A stretch of 64,000 nucleotides of DNA from Endozoicomonas sp. G2_1. Lineage in GTDB: Bacteria > Pseudomonadota > Gammaproteobacteria > Enterobacterales > Alteromonadaceae. Position numbers and translations under genes: made by a program. Under the pieces are notes generated by a model. The model saw only the letters and a list, made by a program, of their open reading frames with translations. It made no database searches and was not told where the DNA came from. Every line of letters begins with the position of its first letter. Position 1 is the stretch's first letter. The DNA is taken from assembly GCF_017744155.1 (NCBI RefSeq), contig NZ_JAGHQT010000006.1:124001-188000 (forward strand), read 5' to 3'. Below, in pieces: positions 55,980-64,000 of the stretch.

Positions 55980-57101
55980 ATGACTATTACTTCATTTATC
56001 CCGACACAGCGGACACTTATGGGACCGGGCCCTTCAGATGTTAGTGCGCGTGTATTATCGGCGCTGGCAAGGCCGACAATTGGCCACCTTGATCCACTAT
56101 TTATCGACATGATGGATGAAGTAAAAAGTATGCTGCAGTATGCTTTTCAGACTGAAAATGCTCACACTATTGCACTGTCAGCACCGGGGTCAGCTGGTAT
56201 GGAAGCCTGCTTCGTCAATTTGGTTGAACCTGGCGATAAAGTGATCGTTTGTATCAACGGTGTTTTTGGTATGCGCATGTTAGAAAACATCAAACGCATC
56301 GGTGCAACACCAGTCATTATCGAATCGCCGTGGGGACGCGCCGTTGAGGTACAAAAAGTTGAAGACGCCCTTAAATCGAATCCTGATGCAAAGTTTTTAG
56401 CTTTTGTTCACGCCGAGACCTCTACAGGAGCTCGTTCAGATGCGAAAACGCTTGGCGCATTAGCCAAGGAGCACGACTGTTTAACAATTGTTGATGCAGT
56501 AACTTCACTGGGTGGCAGTGAACTAAGAGTTGATGAATGGCAAATTGATGCTATTTATTCTGGTAGCCAAAAGTGTTTGTCGTGTGTTCCCGGCATATCA
56601 CCGGTTAGCTTCAGCGAACGCGCGGCAGAGGTAATAACAAGTCGCGGCGCGCCAATTCAAAGCTGGTTTTTAGATCAATCTTTAGTGATGGGCTACTGGT
56701 CTGGTCAAGGTAAGCGTGCTTACCATCATACAGCGCCTGTAAACTCGCTATACGCGCTGCATGAATCACTGGTTATGCTGCAAGAAGAAGGCTTAGAGCA
56801 ATGCTGGCAACGCCACCAAAATATGCACAATGAGTTAGCTAACGGCTTACAAGCGCTCGGTTTGGATTTCATTGTGCCAGAGCAAGAGCGACTAGCGCAG
56901 TTAAATGCGGTTTATATTCCCGAAGGCATCGACGACGGTAAAATTCGCAGCTTCTTACTAAACGAGTACAACTTAGAGATTGGCGCTGGTTTAGGTGATT
57001 TTGCTGGTAAAGCATGGCGCATTGGCTTAATGGGTCACGCAGCTCGCAAAGAAAATGTCGCGCTGTGTTTAGCGGCATTGCAAGATGCTCTCAATCAATA
57101 A
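55980..57101 (+). CDS. Alanine-glyoxylate-type aminotransferase (class V)
   Basis: A 373-residue fold-type I PLP enzyme. Lys198 in SGSQKCLSCVPGISPVSF binds the cofactor. TLMGPGPSDVSARVL, HLDPLFIDMMDEV and HAETSTGARSDA are signature stretches of the alanine/serine-glyoxylate aminotransferase family. It would transfer an amino group to glyoxylate or pyruvate. No glyoxylate genes are nearby, so the physiological donor is uncertain. Single gene ending at a strong terminator. Confidence 0.9.
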   Translation: MTITSFIPTQRTLMGPGPSDVSARVLSALARPTIGHLDPLFIDMMDEVKSMLQYAFQTENAHTIALSAPGSAGMEACFVNLVEPGDKVIVCINGVFGMRMLENIKRIGATPVIIESPWGRAVEVQKVEDALKSNPDAKFLAFVHAETSTGARSDAKTLGALAKEHDCLTIVDAVTSLGGSELRVDEWQIDAIYSGSQKCLSCVPGISPVSFSERAAEVITSRGAPIQSWFLDQSLVMGYWSGQGKRAYHHTAPVNSLYALHESLVMLQEEGLEQCWQRHQNMHNELANGLQALGLDFIVPEQERLAQLNAVYIPEGIDDGKIRSFLLNEYNLEIGAGLGDFAGKAWRIGLMGHAARKENVALCLAALQDALNQ

Positions 57102-57129
57102 GATAGTAAACTAATTACAACTTAGTCAC

Positions 57130-57167
57130 AAAAAAGCCCGTTTGGCATGCTAAACGGGCTTTTTTAT
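57130..57167. terminator. Bidirectional terminator between the aminotransferase and M1 peptidase genes
   Basis: A 13-bp stem AAAAAGCCCGTTT/AAACGGGCTTTTT with loop GGCATGCT, carrying A and T runs on both sides. It lies between converging genes. Confidence 0.93.
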
Positions 57168-57199
57168 ATTGCTATCAACAATGAGTTATAGCTATCGTT

Positions 57200-59056
57200 C
57201 TAACGCAAAATACTATCAACAGTACCTTGTGCTAATGGGTGATAACCCGGACGAGCTTTTAGGTATACCTTAGCCGCCCATGCCTTACCCTGCTCTGTTT
57301 CCGCTAACTTTCGATACAAAGGGACAATTAACTTACGGCGTCCAATAGTCACTAAATAGCGTTCCATTGCTGGATAAATAGCTTGATAACCAGTGCGCAG
57401 TGACAATAAATACCATGCGTGGGCAAGCTCGGCATTCGCAGTATTAGTGAAGCCGTAAGCATTGTCTAAAGCCGACATTTGTTGCTCAGTTAAGTCTAGT
57501 GGCAAGTTATTAATAAAGTGCAACCACTGGTGTACCGTCCAAATATTGGTATTGAGCTGCTGTGCTGTTTGACTACCACCAATAAACGCTTGAATTTGAC
57601 CATCAACCAGCTCAAAGGCATTTGATTTAGGTCGAGGCACAAAACTCGGTAAGCCTTGCTCAAACAACCATTCGTTTAGCTGTTGCTCACTGACAATATT
57701 CGGGTATTTGTTGATTAAATTGGCCTTAACATAATCAACAAAGCTCTCGGTACCAAGACTTTCAAAAGCATGGCTATCGAAATATTGACGAATGAACTTA
57801 TCGAACTTATCACGACCAAATTGTTGCTCTAGATAGATTAAAAACAACTGACCTTTAGTGTATGGCACACTTGAAAATGCATCGTCTGGATCGCGACCCG
57901 CCAAGTCTAAGTAGAGCTCGGTATCTTCAGGTGCCATTTCGGCAATGGCAAAACTCAAGCCCTGCGCGTCTAGTGCTTGCTCCATCAATGCGCGATCGCG
58001 GCCAAATACTTCTTCCATAATGCGGTTTTCAACATAACTGGTGAAACCTTCATTTAACCAAAGGTCGCGCCACGATTCATTAGTGACCAAATTACCCGAC
58101 CAAGAATGAGCAAGCTCGTGGGCAACTAAATTCACTAAACTCTTGTCGCCAGCAATGACTGTCGGGGTAATAAATGACAAACGCGGGTTTTCCATGCCAC
58201 CGAACGGAAAGCTAGGTGGCAAAATTAACAAGTCGTAACGTCCCCAGCGATATTCGCCAAACAACTTTTCTGTTGCGTCGATCATCGCTTGTGTATCGTC
58301 AAACTCTGCAACGGCTGACGCCAACACGCTTGGCTCAGCGTAGATACCTGTGATATCACTCATCGCGGCAAACTCTAGATCGCCAACACCAATTGCAATC
58401 AAGTAAGGTGGAATCTTTTGTGGCATGGTGAAGTAGTAATCGCCATCACGCTCTGTCTCAGGTTCGTTATTGGCGCTCATTACCGCTAAAACATCGGTTG
58501 GCGTGGTAATTCTGGCATCGTAGGTAATGCGAACCGCTGGCGTGTCTTGAATGGGTATCCATGATCGGGCGTGAATAGCTTGGTTTTGGCTAAACATAAA
58601 CGGTTTTTGTTTACCTGCGGTTTGCTCTGGTGTTAGCCACTGTAAACCTGATGCTTTAGCCGTTGAGTGATAATAAATTCTCAACGCTTTGGCTTGAAAT
58701 TTTGGATCAACCACAAGCTTGGCACCAAGTACTGGGTCACGCTTAGCCAGTTTGTGTGATACCGCGTACCAATGATTGTTGTTTGCTTTGGCCAATACTT
58801 TATCAATCACTAAATCGCGAGTATCCAAAATAATCGCAGTTTGTCCCTCAATATCTTCAACCAGCCAATCAAAATCGAGCTCGGCAAAGCCAGATAGTGA
58901 TTTTTGTTGAAAATCGACGGCTAAATCCAAGTACAAATGTGACATTTGCACCTGATCGTAGTTTGCATAAGTGTAATCGTCTTTACGTTGCGCGCTCGCT
59001 GTAAAACTGAGCGCGAGACATACCAAGACCAGTAATCGAGAAATCAATATTTTCAT
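57200..59056 (-). CDS. M1-family metallo-aminopeptidase, periplasmic
   Basis: A 618-residue zinc aminopeptidase of the leukotriene-A4-hydrolase-like M1 branch. A signal peptide (about 1-22, ending ASA) sends it to the periplasm. The zinc site HELAH and the third ligand Glu in NLWLNEGFT-type [12 protein letters not shown] are intact, and PFGGMENP is the exopeptidase GxMEN motif. The C-terminal helical domain (about 470-618) completes the family plan. Peptide scavenging is the likely role. Confidence 0.93.
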   Translation of the reverse strand: MKILISRLLVLVCLALSFTASAQRKDDYTYANYDQVQMSHLYLDLAVDFQQKSLSGFAELDFDWLVEDIEGQTAIILDTRDLVIDKVLAKANNNHWYAVSHKLAKRDPVLGAKLVVDPKFQAKALRIYYHSTAKASGLQWLTPEQTAGKQKPFMFSQNQAIHARSWIPIQDTPAVRITYDARITTPTDVLAVMSANNEPETERDGDYYFTMPQKIPPYLIAIGVGDLEFAAMSDITGIYAEPSVLASAVAEFDDTQAMIDATEKLFGEYRWGRYDLLILPPSFPFGGMENPRLSFITPTVIAGDKSLVNLVAHELAHSWSGNLVTNESWRDLWLNEGFTSYVENRIMEEVFGRDRALMEQALDAQGLSFAIAEMAPEDTELYLDLAGRDPDDAFSSVPYTKGQLFLIYLEQQFGRDKFDKFIRQYFDSHAFESLGTESFVDYVKANLINKYPNIVSEQQLNEWLFEQGLPSFVPRPKSNAFELVDGQIQAFIGGSQTAQQLNTNIWTVHQWLHFINNLPLDLTEQQMSALDNAYGFTNTANAELAHAWYLLSLRTGYQAIYPAMERYLVTIGRRKLIVPLYRKLAETEQGKAWAAKVYLKARPGYHPLAQGTVDSILR

Positions 59057-59234
59057 TATTATTAACTCTTGTTATTGGGGAAAACGAATGTGCTTTGTTG
59101 TTTGATTTGAGTTTTAGTAAGTTAAGTTTGAACATTCAAGCTTAGCCTTCAAAATCAAACATTAACCGCTTATCCAATAACATCGCCATCAATTGCTGGC
59201 GATGACTTTAAAGAATAAGAACTTGTAAACACAA

Positions 59235-59271
59235 AAAAGGCCTGTAGCTTAATGTAAGCAACAGGCCTATT
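59235..59271 (-). terminator. Rho-independent terminator of motY
   Basis: A two-part stem AGGCCTGT-x-GCTTA / TAAGC-x-ACAGGCCT with a 3-nt loop, followed on the minus strand by TTTTTTG. It lies 36 bp beyond the motY stop. Confidence 0.9.
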
Positions 59272-59306
59272 CAACTGAACATAGTGATAGAGTTTAGACA
59301 ACCGTG

Positions 59307-60182
59307 TTAGGGTTTATCCATGCGAATCACTACCCTACGGTTTTTGCCGCGTCCTAACGTGGTTTGGTTTGACGCGATATGGCGACGTTCACCATAGCCT
59401 TCGGCTTGAATTCGGCTAACATCGACACCGTTTTGAACAAAGTAGTCTTTAATTTTTTCGGCGCGACGCTCTGATAACTTCAAGTTAGGCCAACGACCAC
59501 CGTAGCTATCGGTGTAGGCGTCAACCAAGACTAACTCTAAATTGGGATCTAATGACAGATACTCAGTGATCATTGCCATGCGCTTTTGTGACGCTTTAGT
59601 CAACTTATCACTGTTAGACTGGTAATTGAGCACTGTATAGGAAATGTCATCAAAACTATAATTAAGTAAATTACCGACACAGGTAACAAAATCGCGATAA
59701 GCGCGCTTAAATTTAGCTGGCGATAAGCCAACCGATACTTTATTGCTGCCGTCGTACCAATCGTTGTAATAAAACTTTGGATTCATACCCTGCTCAAGTT
59801 CATTGAGCATGGTCCATGCAACTTTCTTCGGCAAACTTGGAGCAAACTGCTTATACAGTTTCATATCGGCAAGCACTCTGTCGCTGTGGCCTGGACGCCA
59901 GCTGGGAGAAACCGATCTTACTTCAGCCAACGAGTAATTGTCTGGCAGGCGCAACATATCGAGTTCAAACGACATATTGAGTTGCCTGTTGGCGCTGCTG
60001 GAAAAACGCGCTTCACCGTAATTGGGAATGGTATGAGATAAAGTGCACTGCAAGCGGGAGTTGTTGGCAAGCTGCCACTGCGAATCAGTTAGATCTGCTT
60101 GATATTGACGAACGTTGGCCTGACTAGTACCAGCCATTAAAATCAAAGCAACAGTAGGAATTAATTTTTTAAGCATAAACAA
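59307..60182 (-). CDS. motY: Sodium-type flagellar protein MotY
   Basis: MotY forms the periplasmic T ring that anchors the Na+-driven PomAB stator around the polar flagellar motor. The 291-residue protein (Vibrio 293) has a signal peptide (about 1-22). Its N-terminal motor-binding domain contains SQWQLANNSRLQCTLSHTIPNYG and AWTMLNELEQGMNPKFYYNDWY, and a C-terminal OmpA-like peptidoglycan domain (about 165-288) has VDAYTDSYGGRWPNLKLSERRAEKIKDYF. It stands alone, away from other flagellar genes, as in Vibrio. Confidence 0.95.
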   Translation of the reverse strand: MFMLKKLIPTVALILMAGTSQANVRQYQADLTDSQWQLANNSRLQCTLSHTIPNYGEARFSSSANRQLNMSFELDMLRLPDNYSLAEVRSVSPSWRPGHSDRVLADMKLYKQFAPSLPKKVAWTMLNELEQGMNPKFYYNDWYDGSNKVSVGLSPAKFKRAYRDFVTCVGNLLNYSFDDISYTVLNYQSNSDKLTKASQKRMAMITEYLSLDPNLELVLVDAYTDSYGGRWPNLKLSERRAEKIKDYFVQNGVDVSRIQAEGYGERRHIASNQTTLGRGKNRRVVIRMDKP

Positions 60183-60550
60183 CCTTAATTACAACCCTGA
60201 TTCTACTTGAGCGCGACATATTTTTCTCGACCAGACCACAATGCTATTTGGCTAAGCAATTTGCTCAAGTAACAATTCTAATATTGTTACTATCGGCCTG
60301 TCAGTAAATTTCTTTACTCTTTTATTGCAATAATTTTCGATTTAATTCACTGATTAACTACGTAATTTATCAAGCAAACCAATTGCTACTGCAAATATTC
60401 AACCATATTGACTAATATGCTCAATTATCCGACAAAAAAAAACACAAAATCGCTTTTACATTAACAGCTTCTCGCATCTTTTGCTGGCTTGCGTATAATA
60501 ATGCCACGTCACTAACGAAGTAACACTTGCGCACAAAATAATAGGACAAT
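60183..60550. other. Intergenic region between divergent motY and rnt
   Basis: A 368-bp AT-rich region without a gene. It holds a perfect 9-bp inverted repeat AGTAACAAT/ATTGTTACT (60268-60291) about 90 bp before motY, and a 16-bp palindrome CATATTGACTAATATG (60404-60419). A TATAAT at 60494-60499, about 50 bp before rnt, is a candidate -10 box without a clear -35. Confidence 0.5.
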
Positions 60551-61255
60551 ATGACAACTAGTACGGCAAACTCGGCAAAAACTTGCAGCCCATCTGACGA
60601 AAAATCACTTTTTGCCCAACGCTTTCGCGGTTACTTTCCGGTTGTCGTAGATGTTGAAACCGCAGGTTTTAACGCACAAACAGATGCCTTATTGGAAATT
60701 GCCGCCAGTACCTTAAGTTTAGATGAGGAAACTGGGCAGTTTTCACTCGATGAAACAATCCACTTTAACGTAGCGCCATTTGACGGCGCTAACTTAGAGC
60801 AATCAGCACTGGATTTTATCGGGATTAGAGACCCATTCAGTCCCCTGCGCGGAGCAGTTGGTGAAGATCACGCATTGAAAGAAATCTTCAAATTAATCCG
60901 CAAAAAAATGAAAGCCGCTGGCTGTCAACGGGCGGTGATGGTAGCTCACAATGCCGCTTTCGACTTAGGTTTTGTCAACGCAGCCACCGAGCGCTGTAAT
61001 ATAAAACGCAGCCCTTTTCACCCGTTTGTCAGCTTTGATACCACCACACTATCTGGTTTAGCTCTTGGCCAAACGGTACTTGCCAAAGCTTGCCAAGCAG
61101 CTAATATCGAGTTTAGTAACAGTGAAGCCCACTCGGCGTTATACGATACTGAAAAAACAGCCGAACTATTCTGTTACATCGTCAACAAATGGCAAGCGCT
61201 TGGCGGCTGGCCATTGCCAGTAGTTGAAAACCATGGTGACATTCAACCAGAGTGA
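60551..61255 (+). CDS. rnt: Ribonuclease T
   Basis: A DEDDh 3'-5' exoribonuclease that trims the 3' end of tRNA and other stable RNAs. The 234-residue product (E. coli 215) has Asp34 and Glu36 in VVDVETAGF, Asp138 in HNAAFDLGF, and His194 and Asp199 in [13 protein letters not shown]. All catalytic residues are present. Its N-terminal 20 residues are longer than usual. It is followed by the RegB-like kinase after 45 bp on the same strand. Confidence 0.96.
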   Translation: MTTSTANSAKTCSPSDEKSLFAQRFRGYFPVVVDVETAGFNAQTDALLEIAASTLSLDEETGQFSLDETIHFNVAPFDGANLEQSALDFIGIRDPFSPLRGAVGEDHALKEIFKLIRKKMKAAGCQRAVMVAHNAAFDLGFVNAATERCNIKRSPFHPFVSFDTTTLSGLALGQTVLAKACQAANIEFSNSEAHSALYDTEKTAELFCYIVNKWQALGGWPLPVVENHGDIQPE

Positions 61256-61300
61256 ATAGGTTACTGTGATAAAAACATGTCGATAAAGGATTAACAACAA

Positions 61301-62584
61301 ATGAGCGCGCTCAACTACATCAAGCCCAATACCAATGGCGCAAAAGCACTGCCCCCCAATCAGCAAAACAACACTCAACTGGTTATTCTGCTGCGCTTTA
61401 TCAGCATTGCGATTCAAGTATTAGTTATCAGTCTCGCAGTGACTGTTTGGCAGTATCAAGTTGAACTAACACCACTGGCGGTGGTTATCTTTGCCGAGTT
61501 GATTTTTAATATATCCAGCTACTACTTGCTAAAACACTTTAACCAACGAACTACCATCGGCGATTGGAGCCTATTTGGGCAAATAATGGCGGATGTTATT
61601 TTCTTATCGCTATTGCTCTACTTTAGCGGAGGTGCCAGTAATGCCTTTGTCTCACTGTTACTGATGCCAATTGCCATTGCTGCTGTCACTTTGCCAAAAT
61701 TACTGATTACCCTAGTCACGTTAACCGCCGTAATCGCATACAGTTTGCTACTGGCAATGTTACCTGACCATGCCAGCCATCACGTTGATATGTCTCAACA
61801 CTTTACTGGGATGTGGATTAACTTCTTGTTTTCTGCACTCGTGGTCTCGGTAGTCGTCGCCAGAATGGCATTTTCCCTCAACAAAAAAGAACGAATCCTG
61901 GCACAAATTAGAGAAGAACAACTCAGACAAGAAAAGCTCTTAACCCTCGGGGTTGCCTCAGTGCAAGTGACTCATCAAATTGCGACACCAATAGCGAGCG
62001 TGCAGCTCTTGATTGACGAGCTCAGCGAGCAACAGCCCAACGATCCGATAGTCGATGAATTACAACAACAATTGAAACGCTGTCAACAAAGTCTTGGTCA
62101 GTTTAGACAGTTGGCTACTGAAGTCAGACAACAAAAAATATCACCGCTTAGCTGCTCTAACTTAGTCAAGCAAATAACTGAGCACACAACCCTTAATTTT
62201 CCTGAGTTAACGCTTGAGTGGCTTAACCACAGTAAACTGCCAGAACAAGCGGCGATTGCGTCAGATTCATCATTAATTCCGGCAATTTTAAACTTGATTC
62301 AAAATGCTCAGCGGGCCAATCCAAAATCGATGACTTCGATAGAAATCAGCAGTGAGATAAAAAATCGCCATTGGCATGTTGCTATTCGCGACTTTGGTGT
62401 CGGCTTTAATTTAGCGTCGTTGGCTGAGCTGGGTGAACAGCCAATCGTGAGCGAACAAGGACTTGGTATGGCGGTAATGCTCAGCCATGTTAGCCTTGAA
62501 CGGCTCGGCATTAAGTTATCCTTAAGTAATCACAGCGAAGGCGGTGCTATCGCTGAGCTCATTATTCCGCTGATAGATAACTAA
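61301..62584 (+). CDS. regB: RegB/PrrB-type redox sensor histidine kinase
   Basis: A 427-residue membrane kinase with six probable transmembrane helices (about 27-190). The loop GGASNAFVSLLL (110-121) corresponds to the conserved GGxxNPF quinone-site loop of RegB, with Pro replaced by Ala. His225 in VTHQIATPIASV is the phosphorylation site, and Cys261 (LKRCQQSLGQF) lies where RegB has its redox-active cysteine. HATPase motifs NLIQNAQRA, DFGVGF and EQGLGMAV follow. It is 17 bp before its regulator gene. Control by respiratory redox state is inferred from the family. Confidence 0.88.
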   Translation: MSALNYIKPNTNGAKALPPNQQNNTQLVILLRFISIAIQVLVISLAVTVWQYQVELTPLAVVIFAELIFNISSYYLLKHFNQRTTIGDWSLFGQIMADVIFLSLLLYFSGGASNAFVSLLLMPIAIAAVTLPKLLITLVTLTAVIAYSLLLAMLPDHASHHVDMSQHFTGMWINFLFSALVVSVVVARMAFSLNKKERILAQIREEQLRQEKLLTLGVASVQVTHQIATPIASVQLLIDELSEQQPNDPIVDELQQQLKRCQQSLGQFRQLATEVRQQKISPLSCSNLVKQITEHTTLNFPELTLEWLNHSKLPEQAAIASDSSLIPAILNLIQNAQRANPKSMTSIEISSEIKNRHWHVAIRDFGVGFNLASLAELGEQPIVSEQGLGMAVMLSHVSLERLGIKLSLSNHSEGGAIAELIIPLIDN

Positions 62585-62601
62585 GTTACAGGTAGCAAAA
62601 G

Positions 62602-63144
62602 ATGAATGCGAATGGTGCTAACAAACTATTGGTCATTGAAGACGATCAGAGCTTTGCCAATATCACGATGCGCAGACTCACTAAGCACGGTTTTAACTGC
62701 CAGCACGCTGCTGATGCCGACCAGGCTCTTTTGGCTTGCCGAGGCATGTTACCTGATTACATATTGCTCGACATGAAACTCGAGCGAAGTAGTGGTTTAA
62801 CATTATTACCGCTGTTACGGGCAATCGTGCCCAGTGCCCGTATTGTATTACTGACCGGCTATGCCAGCATTGCCACCGCGGTTGCTGCAATTAAGCAAGG
62901 CGCCGATGACTACCTCGCCAAACCTGTTGACAGCCAAACCTTAATCAACACGTTACTTGGTGATTCATCAACTCAAGCTTCAACCGATATCGTTAATGAC
63001 AATGTATTATCGCCAATGCGAGTAGAATGGGAGCATCTTCAACAAGTGCTCAAAGCAAACAAAGGCAATATTTCTGAAACGGCACGGCAGCTCAATATGC
63101 ATCGCAGAACCCTGCAGCGAAAACTGCAAAAGAAACCTTTGTGA
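62602..63144 (+). CDS. regA: RegA/PrrA-type response regulator
   Basis: A 180-residue regulator with receiver domain (about 8-120; phospho-acceptor Asp57 in YILLDMKLERSSG, Lys in LAKPVDS) and a C-terminal Fis-type helix-turn-helix (about 145-180). The HTH GNISETARQLNMHRRTLQRK is almost identical to that of RegA/PrrA. It is the partner of the kinase 17 bp upstream. In proteobacteria such pairs control respiration, carbon and redox genes; local targets were not identified. Confidence 0.93.
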   Translation: MNANGANKLLVIEDDQSFANITMRRLTKHGFNCQHAADADQALLACRGMLPDYILLDMKLERSSGLTLLPLLRAIVPSARIVLLTGYASIATAVAAIKQGADDYLAKPVDSQTLINTLLGDSSTQASTDIVNDNVLSPMRVEWEHLQQVLKANKGNISETARQLNMHRRTLQRKLQKKPL

Positions 63145-63178
63145 CTATTGTTGCAGATTAACCAGCAGACCAATAAAA

Positions 63179-63214
63179 AATCCCGCTAGGCACATGAGTC
63201 TTGCCTAACGGGAC
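63179..63214 (-). terminator. Rho-independent terminator of the TonB receptor gene at the right edge
   Basis: The stem TCCCGTTAGGCA/TGCCTAGCGGGA (one mismatch, 9-nt loop) is followed on the minus strand by TTTTTTATT. It lies 41 bp beyond the receptor stop. There is no T run on the plus side, so it serves only the minus strand. Confidence 0.88.
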
Positions 63215-63254
63215 TTGGGAAAACGCCTTTTCTAAAGCTTCAAGCTAATTCGAG

Positions 63255-64000
63255 CTAAAATGAATAACTCGCTTCAAACCAAGCACTAATGCCCTCGCCG
63301 GGGATTCTGGTGCCCTGTGCTATCTCACCACCATTAACTCGATTGTAACCGCTTAAGTGGCTGCGATAGTCTTTATCTAACAGGTTATCAACACCCGCTT
63401 TTAGGGTGATTTGCGGGCTTAAATAGTAGTGCAAATCTAGATTGACTAAGCCATAGCCAGCACTGGTTTGTTCTAAGTTGGTTGTCGAGACTTTGTTTTG
63501 TTTGGCAAAAGCGGCTAACTTGAGCATCGCGGTATAGTCTGAGCCTTGATAAGCTATATTTACTTGGGTGTTTAGTGGTGCGATTCGGTAAAGCTGATCA
63601 TCAATATCTCTGCGCTCTCCTCGCACATAACTGGCGACCCCTGACAGCTGCCAATGCTGGTCAATGCGATATTGCCAATTAACATCTAAGCCGTATAATT
63701 TGGCATCAACATTGTTAAACTGCAACGGATTTTCATCCCCTGCCATCACCTGCGCCACCATACGGGCAGCCATCTCATCCATTGCCAGCGGCGTGCCTTG
63801 AATATAATCATCTATTTGTTGGTAAAAAAACTGTGGACTCAGTGTTAACTGCTCGTTATCGAGATTGATACCAAAGTTAAACTGATACGCTCTTTCACTG
63901 TTCAAGTGTATATTGCCAATGTAAGTGCGGCCATCCGCAAGGCCAGCGGTTGCCTCCATCGGTAACCACAAATAACGCTCTTGGTATGATGGTGCGCGAG
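63255..64000 (-). CDS. TonB-dependent receptor (C-terminal part, cut by the window edge)
   Basis: The frame is open to the right edge and reads RAPSYQERYLWLPMEATAGL before any plausible start, so about 248 residues of the barrel are visible and the plug is outside. Alternating outer-membrane strands, the SGVASYVRGERRDI turn, the late motif GVDNLLDKDYRSHLSGYNRVN and the terminal Phe (WFEASYSF) identify a TonB-dependent receptor. YLWLPMEATAGLADGRTYIGN recalls copper-type or related receptors, but this is not sufficient to name the cargo. Confidence 0.85.
   Translation of the reverse strand, partial: RAPSYQERYLWLPMEATAGLADGRTYIGNIHLNSERAYQFNFGINLDNEQLTLSPQFFYQQIDDYIQGTPLAMDEMAARMVAQVMAGDENPLQFNNVDAKLYGLDVNWQYRIDQHWQLSGVASYVRGERRDIDDQLYRIAPLNTQVNIAYQGSDYTAMLKLAAFAKQNKVSTTNLEQTSAGYGLVNLDLHYYLSPQITLKAGVDNLLDKDYRSHLSGYNRVNGGEIAQGTRIPGEGISAWFEASYSF

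Overview
The window is chromosomal DNA from a marine gammaproteobacterium, most likely an Alteromonadales member of the Colwellia/Thalassotalea type. The evidence is an AT-rich genome, an Entner-Doudoroff operon next to hexR with HexR-type operators, a sodium-motor MotY, tusDCBE beside yccA and tRNA-Ser(UGA), several TonB-dependent receptors, and a NhaC-type Na+/H+ antiporter. The genus is an inference; no 16S gene is present.

Layout. 1-1200: unrecognised and partly decayed genes. 1316-1685: two identical tRNA-Ser(UGA) genes with one promoter and one terminator. 1785-4738: tag, yccA and the sulfur relay genes tusD-C-B-E. 5099-19800: a central-carbon block holding a long GAPDH paralogue, msrB, gnd, classical gap, the operon zwf-pgl-edd-glk-eda, divergent hexR, and pyk. 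HexR-like 15-bp palindromes lie before gap, between zwf and hexR (three copies) and before pyk, so one sugar-phosphate-sensing repressor probably co-ordinates the Entner-Doudoroff, pentose-phosphate and lower glycolytic steps. 20000-26134: a secreted serine hydrolase, a siderophore-type TonB receptor, a phytanoyl-CoA dioxygenase-like protein, a gamma-glutamylcyclotransferase-like protein and a DUF6279-like lipoprotein. 26223-29206: pfkA facing a LytTR two-component pair.

29348-33685 is the most coherent small system. A TPP riboswitch heads an operon for a TonB-dependent outer-membrane receptor, a small YkoF-like thiamine-binding protein, a PnuC-family transporter and an APH-fold kinase. This is a complete outer-membrane-to-cytoplasm thiamine salvage route with trapping by phosphorylation. 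33817-40600: a periplasmic binding protein and a tripartite RND efflux operon. 40800-45112: metC, a PAS-GGDEF-EAL protein, an aspartate/glutamate racemase and a GNAT acetyltransferase. The 3' end of the acetyltransferase gene is formed by a 266-bp MITE-like element (45071-45336) with near-perfect terminal inverted repeats and a second internal inverted repeat.

45441-52933: greA, carB, carA (TTG start behind a perfect GGAGG), dapB, a small NTF2-like protein and fklB. 53187-60182: a NhaC-family antiporter, a YSC84-like lipoprotein, a small alpha/beta hydrolase, a class V aminotransferase, an M1 aminopeptidase and motY. 60551-63144: rnt followed by a RegB/RegA (PrrB/PrrA)-type redox two-component pair. 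The window ends inside a TonB-dependent receptor gene on the minus strand.

No CRISPR array, prophage, intact insertion sequence or rRNA was seen. Several open reading frames start upstream of the likely true start; corrected starts are given with the reason.
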